Shown here piece after piece: positions 33,201 to 42,200 of a stretch of 64,000 bases of DNA. The notes beneath the pieces are model-generated. The model did not search any database. It was not told the DNA's origin and worked only from the letters and a program-made list of their open reading frames with translations. The stretch's first letter is position 1. Every line of letters starts with the position of its first letter. Origin of the DNA: Limnoperna fortunei. Lineage: Eukaryota; Mollusca; Bivalvia; Mytilida; Modiolidae. The stretch is from assembly GCA_944474755.1 (NCBI GenBank), contig OX104113.1:50545644-50609643 (forward strand), read 5' to 3'. The translations under genes and the position numbers were made by a program.

Positions 33201-36200
33201 ACAATACCCATTAGCAAAACAGACCGTGAATTATTAATATATGACTAACAGTTGTCTTATAACTTGCATGAGGGTCCTCATAGGTCAAGTAGTTATAACT
33301 ATAACTATAATATTGCGGGTCGAGTTTCACTGCGGGTATGGTGTGCTCAGCTCTTATCTTGATTGACAAGGGTTGCCAGTTTTCCTAATGATATCCAGTG
33401 GTTTTCTCCCCGTACGCAGGCTTTCTACCACAATAAAAACTGGACGCCACGATATAGCTGAAAAAAATGTTAAAGGAGCCTAAACACCGTTCAAACAACA
33501 AACAAACACACTAATTGCTTAACTACGTTTTTCTTTCTGGATTTGACATACCTGAAGAAACAATGTGATGCAGTCAAGGCAAAGGACTCGGACAGTAAGG
33601 CTGCCCCACACTCGTGTACATATTGTGAATTTTTAAGATTAAGCAACTGGACTGCCCAAGGCCATGAATGTGGCGGATTCACTTCACAGCCACCAACAAT
33701 TCGGATTTTTGTACAGATTGCTGCATCAAGTATTGGTTTAATTGCTTGACTGCCACATTCAGTAACTGTGAGACCTGTTGAAGATTTAACATATATTATC
33801 CAATTGTAAGAAAAAAATAATATTATAAAATACATCACCAAGTATTCCTTATCAGGCGATGTCAATCTTCTATATGGATAGAAATAAGAATCATGTTCTA
33901 ATCAGTTGTGACATGAATTGAAGCTAGTAATCTCTATTAATTTAATTTGCTTTGTAAGCTGAAATCTTTTTGGCCAATTTAAATGGAGCAACAAATATTT
34001 TACTATATAAGAAAAATAAAAAAGGAAACCGACCGGATATAGACAAACATATACAATGCAAAACAAAAACAGTATCCCGAACCCAAGAAAAACCATGGGT
34101 GCACTCAGATGCTCAGAACGAGTAAGCATTACCTGCCTCTAATTAGACACCTGTCGAGTTAATCATTCTCTACATATAACTTTTGTAAATCACATGTTTT
34201 AGCGTTAGAATTATCAAGAATCTTTGTAATTAAATTGGAAAGAATATTAATAATTTCTTAACAGGTTAAACACTATAACATGTTTTGAACACTTTACACT
34301 ATTCATTGTTATGCGTTAACAGACTCAAACCCGTTTATTTCGTTAACACAATAAATAAAACTGCGAAATGGAATAGGCTAACGAATACATTTTACAATTA
34401 AAAAACTGGGTAGTTAAGAACAATTAAGTCTGATCTTTTTTCAAATTAAAGAAACACTTCCAAATATATTACACATTACAGTCTGCGACCATGATTTTAA
34501 TATAATAACCTACAGACCACATACTTTTAACAAGATGTCTGACAAGTATATGCGTTAGTCCATTTGATCCCGTACCATAACGTTCTTTCTTTTGTTATAA
34601 TTATTTACTTACATCCTAACTCATCACTACCATCAGAACAATCGTTGTGTTGGTTGCACTTTAATGACTTAGATATACATTGTTTATTTGATGTACATTC
34701 AAACTGAGATTCCGAACAGCCACCTGCAAATAAAGAAAATGCCTTCAAAAACGTTACTGTAGTAGTTAGAAGATTATCTCTGTTACATATATCTTTATTG
34801 TTCTAGTTGACTATACATCTGGGCTGATAAAAAAGTTCTTTTTAACTATTCTGCATTCATTGATTTGGGAGTGTGATAAAAATATCCTACTCATTAAATG
34901 TTCTAGTTAACACAAAAATTCGCCATGACAGACGCGTGTTTTGTGCAACAAAAACTCATCAAATCAGAAACCTTTTGATACTAAATGTTGAAAGCGTTTA
35001 CTACAATCTTTCTTGATTTCGGAAAATGTCATCTACACAATATCTTAACATTTTCAAAATTTCAGTAAATAAGCATCATAATTTAAACAGTATCAAAACA
35101 TGTTCAGAAATTCAGTAAATAGGAATCATAATTTTAAAGTTACATACTTGATTTGTATTGTAACGGAACCAAGTGGACATGTTTGGCTTTGTAATATTGG
35201 TCACTAACCCGTTCCTATGGTCGGAATGGCAGTAGGTTCTTTGTTTGGCTAGTAAGTCCGTGAGATTTTACCTGTTTTGTGTGTATGTGTTTGCATCTTT
35301 GCAGTATTGTTTGGAAGAATAAAAAAGACTAAAGTAACATTAGTTAACTGGTATCAAGCTCATTTGTAATTTATCTAGAATAGTTATACGATGCGAAATA
35401 AAACTCGCCGCTTTACTATATGTAGAATAAACATTTACTTTAGCTTAATGAGCTTTTCGGACAGTAACTTTTTTCTTAGACTTTTAGTTTTCATTCGAAA
35501 TTAAAGGATTTCTTATGTTTTTACTAATGTTATTGAGCAAAACATAGAACAAGATATGAAGTTAAAATGTTCCAGAAAAAATTGCTGAAGTCTACATAAA
35601 ACGGATCTGGTTTCAAAATGGTGCAGTTCCGACATGGTTAGATATAAATAATTAGATAGTTTGGTAATTCTGGCTTCAGTAATTGGTAAAACTGTAAAGA
35701 TTATAGCTTTAGTTCTAGCTAGGCATGTATTTCAAATCAAGTTGCTAAGGGTAGTAAACGACCAAACAAGGATATGAAAATTAGCGGTATTTATACTTAC
35801 ATGGTACCAAAATTACTTCACCAAAATGACGTTTGGAAATGATAAAAGAAGGAATAATACTTGACGGTAAAAATAAAATAGAAATCGTTCATGTTAAAAG
35901 AAAGATGACACGTTAATGGAATAGCTGTCAAGAATTAAACTGTGGACTGGAAATAACGCGAGAATAATAACTTTTTTAATAGTAAATAACTTCATAGGAA
36001 CAACAATCACAACATATCAGTTTTACATACTTAATTATTCCAACATAACAAAATAAAATGCACGCGAATACTAACTTTTGATTGCCTATAAAATATTTTC
36101 TATTAATGGATGGAACAAAAACAAATCATCGTCATGGAGACATTGCCCTGCCCACATTGACGTATTATATTAATTTTCGTTACAAACAGTTTGTTTGTTT

Positions 36201-39200
36201 GTTTGTTTGATGGTGTTTAACGCCACTTTCAGCAATTTTTCAGCTATATCATGGCGTCCAGTTTTTATTGGGGGAGAAAGCCGGAGAAAACCCCCGACCT
36301 GCGGTAGGAAAACTGGCAATCCTTGTCAATAAAGATCGGAGTCGAGTACACCCTGCCTGCAGTGAGAATCGAACCCGCAATCTCAGTGTAAACAGTTTAT
36401 GTGTTGAGTCTTTTTTTAAATGTAATATTACACAAATTAAATTGTTAAGTTGTTCTTAATATTTTTTTTAATTTATAAGTATAAACTACAAAAATATTGT
36501 CTCCGTCTATGGATAACAGAATTTCCGCTGTGCACATTTACACTGTAATATAAAACTCTAAGCGGATTATACAAGTCAATAATAGGAAAGTCCATTTTCC
36601 TGAAATATGAAACAGTCTATCCTCATGTCCATTCAACATCTTATCACTTGAAAAGTTCTTAATTTAAACATAATAATAATTTCATATAACTTAAAAAGCA
36701 TTACATTTCAATTGGAAATTGGGAGTACTAAAATGTTTAACGTATCTATCAATTCCGATACAGTGATCGATTAATTAGATAATTTCTTAGCGAGCAATCT
36801 ATCAGGTTAAGAAAACATTTTTACCGTCAGTTTGGTTGTTATAGCAAGGGAGCCTTTTTAGCGGCTACCTTGCACTATTTTTTAACATCTATAAAAGTAG
36901 TCTTTATCGTGAATATAGCGTCACACTACCAAAACACTTAACCCAATATGATCACGACCAAGATGTTCACATTATACACTTGCAACACACCAAATATTTG
37001 TAAATCTTCCAATTGAATGCACTTAATTTTGTGGGTTGAGACCTGTGATGATTAACCTGCAAGTCTTCTGGATTTGTTTAAATATTTACTTACATCCTAA
37101 CTCATCACTACCATCAGAACAATCGTTGTACTGGTTGCACTTCAATGATTTAGATATACATTGTTTGTTTGATGTGCATTCAAACTGAGTTTCTGAACAG
37201 CCACCTGCACATAAAGAAAATAAACAAATGTTGTTAGACGATTACACGTGGTACGAATATCTTTACTGTGTTATTTTAATTTACATTTGTTTTCACAAGA
37301 ACCTCTGTTCAGATATTCAGGAATAATTAACTATTGTAATAGAATTTACCATGAGGAAATGTTTACTACTACAGAGTTGGTTATTTGGCAAATGTAGGCT
37401 TCTTCAAAATCTATACAAAAAATATTCTGAAAGAAGCGTAACATTATCCTAACACTTTCTTTACCAATATGGTCTGCGAATAGTATATTCGCATTACAAA
37501 TTGGCAACCACTCGACTAAGTACTTTGACAGACGCGGTTTTGTTGGAAGTTAAGACGTTGAAACACCTTTATCACAATAATATAATGGCAAATTTCATTT
37601 ACTTCTTATTTGATTACAGTAAATAAGGTAAATTAATTATGATCATTAGTATATCCTGTTTAAAAAGTGGGGATTTAGATTCATAGGCGTGTCCTTCCGT
37701 TACAATATCTAGTATCTGCTTCTGCTTCTAAATAAAACAAATGTAATTTGATTGACTGACTGATTGATTGGATGCTTACATCCAATGAAAAGTATCTCAG
37801 CTATATTCATAAGAACAAGTTTATAAACAATAAATAAATTCGGGAAAGACGGATCAAATGAAATAATTTCGAATCCCACTGGTAATCTTTCAAACCACCT
37901 TTTTTAAATACGTCGCATTCCATTATTAGCGGTCAGGCTTTGCATAATATAACCTGGCACGGCCATTAAAAACACATCGGTTTACAAATGACCTCAATAG
38001 AACAATCTTTGCAGTTTAGTTTTTCTCCTGCCATCAATGTAAATAGAACACTAGCTGTTGCCCAAATATGGATATATATATAAAAAAAAGATAAATGTTT
38101 ATGTTAATTGCTTAAGGTTTTTACCACTTAACAGATAACTCATAGAGTCGTTTTTATTGAAAGTAACAAGAAAAAACAGTTGATCTTTCTAAGTAAAAGC
38201 AGGGTATTGAAATTGTTGCATTAATTGCAGCCTTTTCATCCTAAATAGCGTTGCGGAATATTCACACGAGTTTAAGACAGGCAGATGGCAGATCTATAAT
38301 ACAGAACAATAAATTGTAATGGAAATTACATAAAGCCATGTTTATCTAAATTTTAGGTCTTGTTTTAAGATGTAAACAGATAAAACGCCTTGTTTGTCGG
38401 TATTCGACCGTATTTTTTGTGACGGACAGAAATCTCGGCCAATATCTCCTTCCAATTTTAAAAGTTCATAAGGCGTTTGTTAAATTTTGTCTTGGTTTAA
38501 ATATCGTTGTACTACTGCTCGCCGAATAAAATGGATTCGAATATGGTTCGTCGGGCTCGCATTGCAAAGTCTGGCGTGAACTTGCTTAGATTAATTGTCG
38601 ATGATTATTTATCGAAATCAATGAGGACTCCGTGTAAAAAGTACCGACCTTTGCCATTGTGACAAAATGTTGATTTATTGTAAAAACCTTATTGACTTAC
38701 ATCCTTCCTCGTCACTACCATCTATACAGTCATTGTTCTGGTTGCACTTTAATGACTTTGAAATGCATTGTTTATCTGATGCACACTCAAATTGGGTGTT
38801 TGAACATCCCTCACCTGGAAAAAACGAAAATGCCTTAAAACGTTTCTATTGTCAAATATATCGAGTCTACGGGTTTTTGAAAAGAAATATGTATCAATTC
38901 TGGAATGTATGTCACAATTTATTTTGAAATCCACTTAACACAATTAATCACAATAATAATATAAGTTTTCCACGACCGGTTTCATTTGTTCATGGTTCAT
39001 GAAAACAAAATTATCTAAGAATACATGTTCAAAGTGATAGTGAATAGAACTATTCTGCGGAATTTTAATTTGGAACGGTTCAATCCACAAAACATTTTTT
39101 AAAAAGCTTTTATCTTTAAAGTTTTTTAAACGGGTCCAACAATGAACGTTCTAAACCAGTATTTATAGGTGTGCCTTTAATCAATGAACGACGGTTTTGT

Positions 39201-42200
39201 GTTGTAGTTTACCATTTTCATTTTCTAGTCATGTCTCTTTTCTGGCGTATTTTTATATAAATCGACGATATCAGTCTGGGCTTAAGACGAAGGCTTTTAT
39301 AGTTTTGCTAAAATTGTTGGAATGGCGAGAAAACCACGACAACCTTTTTTTTCAAGTAATGGTTCTTTTCCAGTCGTTTTTACTCAAGATAGATGATATT
39401 AGTCTGGGCTAAAAAAAGACTCTTGGAGTTTTGTTAATTGTTGGACTTGCGAGAAAAACACGACAATCGAACAATGAGTTACACCATTGCTATGATTGTC
39501 AGACTGGCGAGAAGAACACGACAATCGGACAATGAGTGCCACCCTTGGTAGGATTGTTGGACTTGCGAGAAGAACACGACAATCGAACAAAAAGTGTTAC
39601 TTTTGAATCTGATTTCATTTACAAATACTTTAACGACACTTTAACAGAGAAAGGAAAGCAAGCTCTAATTATAGCACTTTTCAAAGTTGAACAGTAGATT
39701 TCCGAGATACGATTAATTCTATGTGTAACACGCTTGTTTCGACAGTTTCATATTTTTATCATTAACGCCTGACGGCAACCTAAATTTAACGTTAAAGAGC
39801 ATTAAGAGAGTTCAAACGTAATAAGTCATCTCAATTTGTCTTGCCTGATACTTATGTCACAAGATATATGCATGGTTTTTCCGGTGGTGTTCATCTACTT
39901 TACTTAATTGATAAGTATTACATCATCAGAACATGGCAATCTAGTATTAACCAAGCTGTATATCCGTGACTGCACTAGAATTTACAATAATCCAATGAGC
40001 ATATTTAACAGATATGATTAAACTTTTTTTCAGCTCAGCTGAACGCAGGAGTCTTATTGCTTTGTGTCAAGTTTAAATTATTTTCTTGTAAACTCCAGAT
40101 TATTGATAACTACTGCAGTGATTTAGACACTGGTTTATAATTAAACTATTCGACATATGTAATTTCCACAATTACCGCTCAAAACACACCGTTGACGAGG
40201 CCAAAATATTACACAAATCTGAACAGTACTAATGTTTAATGTTATATTAAATCCACGAAGGATAAAACCTGGGCCAAACATTTTAGTGCCCAAATTACCT
40301 CATGCTTCCATGATAGCATTTGATTCAAAATTATGCATACGTTATTATGTTATTAAAAAAGCAATAAAACCTACAATTTTGTTTTTCAGAAAAAAATTAT
40401 TTTCGTATTCTTAACTTCAAAAATGATCTAATCTTTTAGTAAAATATTGCAATAAAACAAATACACGTTTGACTAATTTATGATGGAGATATGAATAATA
40501 AAACCGAACAGCAACAAAAATGAACATTAATAAAACACCCAAAACGAAAGTACGGTTTATATTCATGGAAAGTTATAAAATAAGGCGAATTTTTATTCAT
40601 TTTTAATCATGTTAAATAATCTATCAATAAATAATCTCTTCCAAACTGCACACATTTAAATATAGTATATCTTGAAAAGCTTTATTTCGTTTATGCAATA
40701 TAGCTCTAGTACAAAATTACCGCAATGAGTGTTGATGTTATCAAGACGGGCGTGGGGGGTTATGTTCACTGTTCATAAAATTAAAACAAAGATACAACAA
40801 AACTTCACATAACTCACAGCCTTTTTCATCACTTCCGTCTTTGCAATTAACTTTGCCGTTGCATACCAGTCTTTTAGATATACATTTCTTGCTGCTTACA
40901 CATTGAAACCTGTTACCTTTGCATGCACCTTAAAGACACACTATTATCAAAGCAAGCTGCGATCACGATTTATTCCATGTTGAACAATTACAAATCAAGG
41001 ATATCCTTATCATTGCATGTGTTCGATATGCATTTTCTAGTTTAGTATTTCCTTGCCAGTAGGTTTATAATGAAAGATGAACAACACTATAGTTATTTAT
41101 TCGCGTTTAGAAATATAGTATGGAAATAGTACAATGTTCAAAGACAAATTTATCTCTTTATCAGGAGGTGCTGTTAAATAATTGACTTATTTTATTGAAT
41201 ACGTCTTTGTGATAAAGTCTTAAAAAATATGTAAAGCTTATGATACTTATTGACATACGAACACATTTCTTTCATTTCCAATTAAAAATGAGCTTGGTGT
41301 TGGACGATGCCTTGTTGTTGAATAAAAGTTGCATTCTTCAAATTGTTTAATAGGTTTTTTACAATGCTACAACCCATACGATGTAGTCCGCCGACTTCGA
41401 GATAATTATAGATAGATGTGTGATTTATCTGTTTCTAAATTATCAGACGATGTTTGATTGTTAATAACATTACACTATTTAAGCTTACAATTGTGCTCAT
41501 CACTTCCATCATTGCAGTCTTTTTTACCATTGCACCTTTTCGCCGACGGAATACATTTAAGGTCTCTAGCACATTCGAACTGATTCTTTCTACATCCTAA
41601 AAGTCCAAAATATAACAAATGTAAATCCGATATTTGCAAACAACTAATTAAAAGATATTCAAAAATTCTCACAGAAAACAAAGCACTAAATTTTGTAAAA
41701 TGTGTTTTCGGTATTACTATAACATAGCTTATACTGTATTTTTTTCCTTTTTTGAATTTGAAAAATCAGTTCAAATGTGCTTTCGAGCTTAACTGATGTC
41801 CATTACTATGGAATCAACATTTCGCCACTTTCCCCATGATTATTTGCAGCTTTGTTTGTCGTTTGATTTCGTCCACACAAAATTTTAATTTCAGCTCTCA
41901 TCACTAAGTCACACACTAAAATAATGTAGGCGCGAGGTTTGGCATGCCATATAGCCTGGTTTAACACGTCATGTCTCCATGCCTGTACGAAGTAAGGACC
42001 ATTGCTGTAGTAGCTATATTTTTGGTTGCCAAGTTTTACGGTTTCTTGGACTTGAGTGGGTTGTATTTTTGACAGGTTTCTTGGCGATCGGCATTGTTTG
42101 TTACCTTCATCTGTAATTGACAACAATTAATATAATGTTCTTGCCTAATATCCGATATTAGACCTCGCTTTGGATATTGAGTGAGTTTTTTTGTGGCTCC

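Noticed and set aside
33902..34129. 75-codon ORF with a hydrophobic run, similar to one at 61.3-61.5 kb
   Set aside because: Similarity comes from a shared dispersed repeat (family F), not from a protein family.
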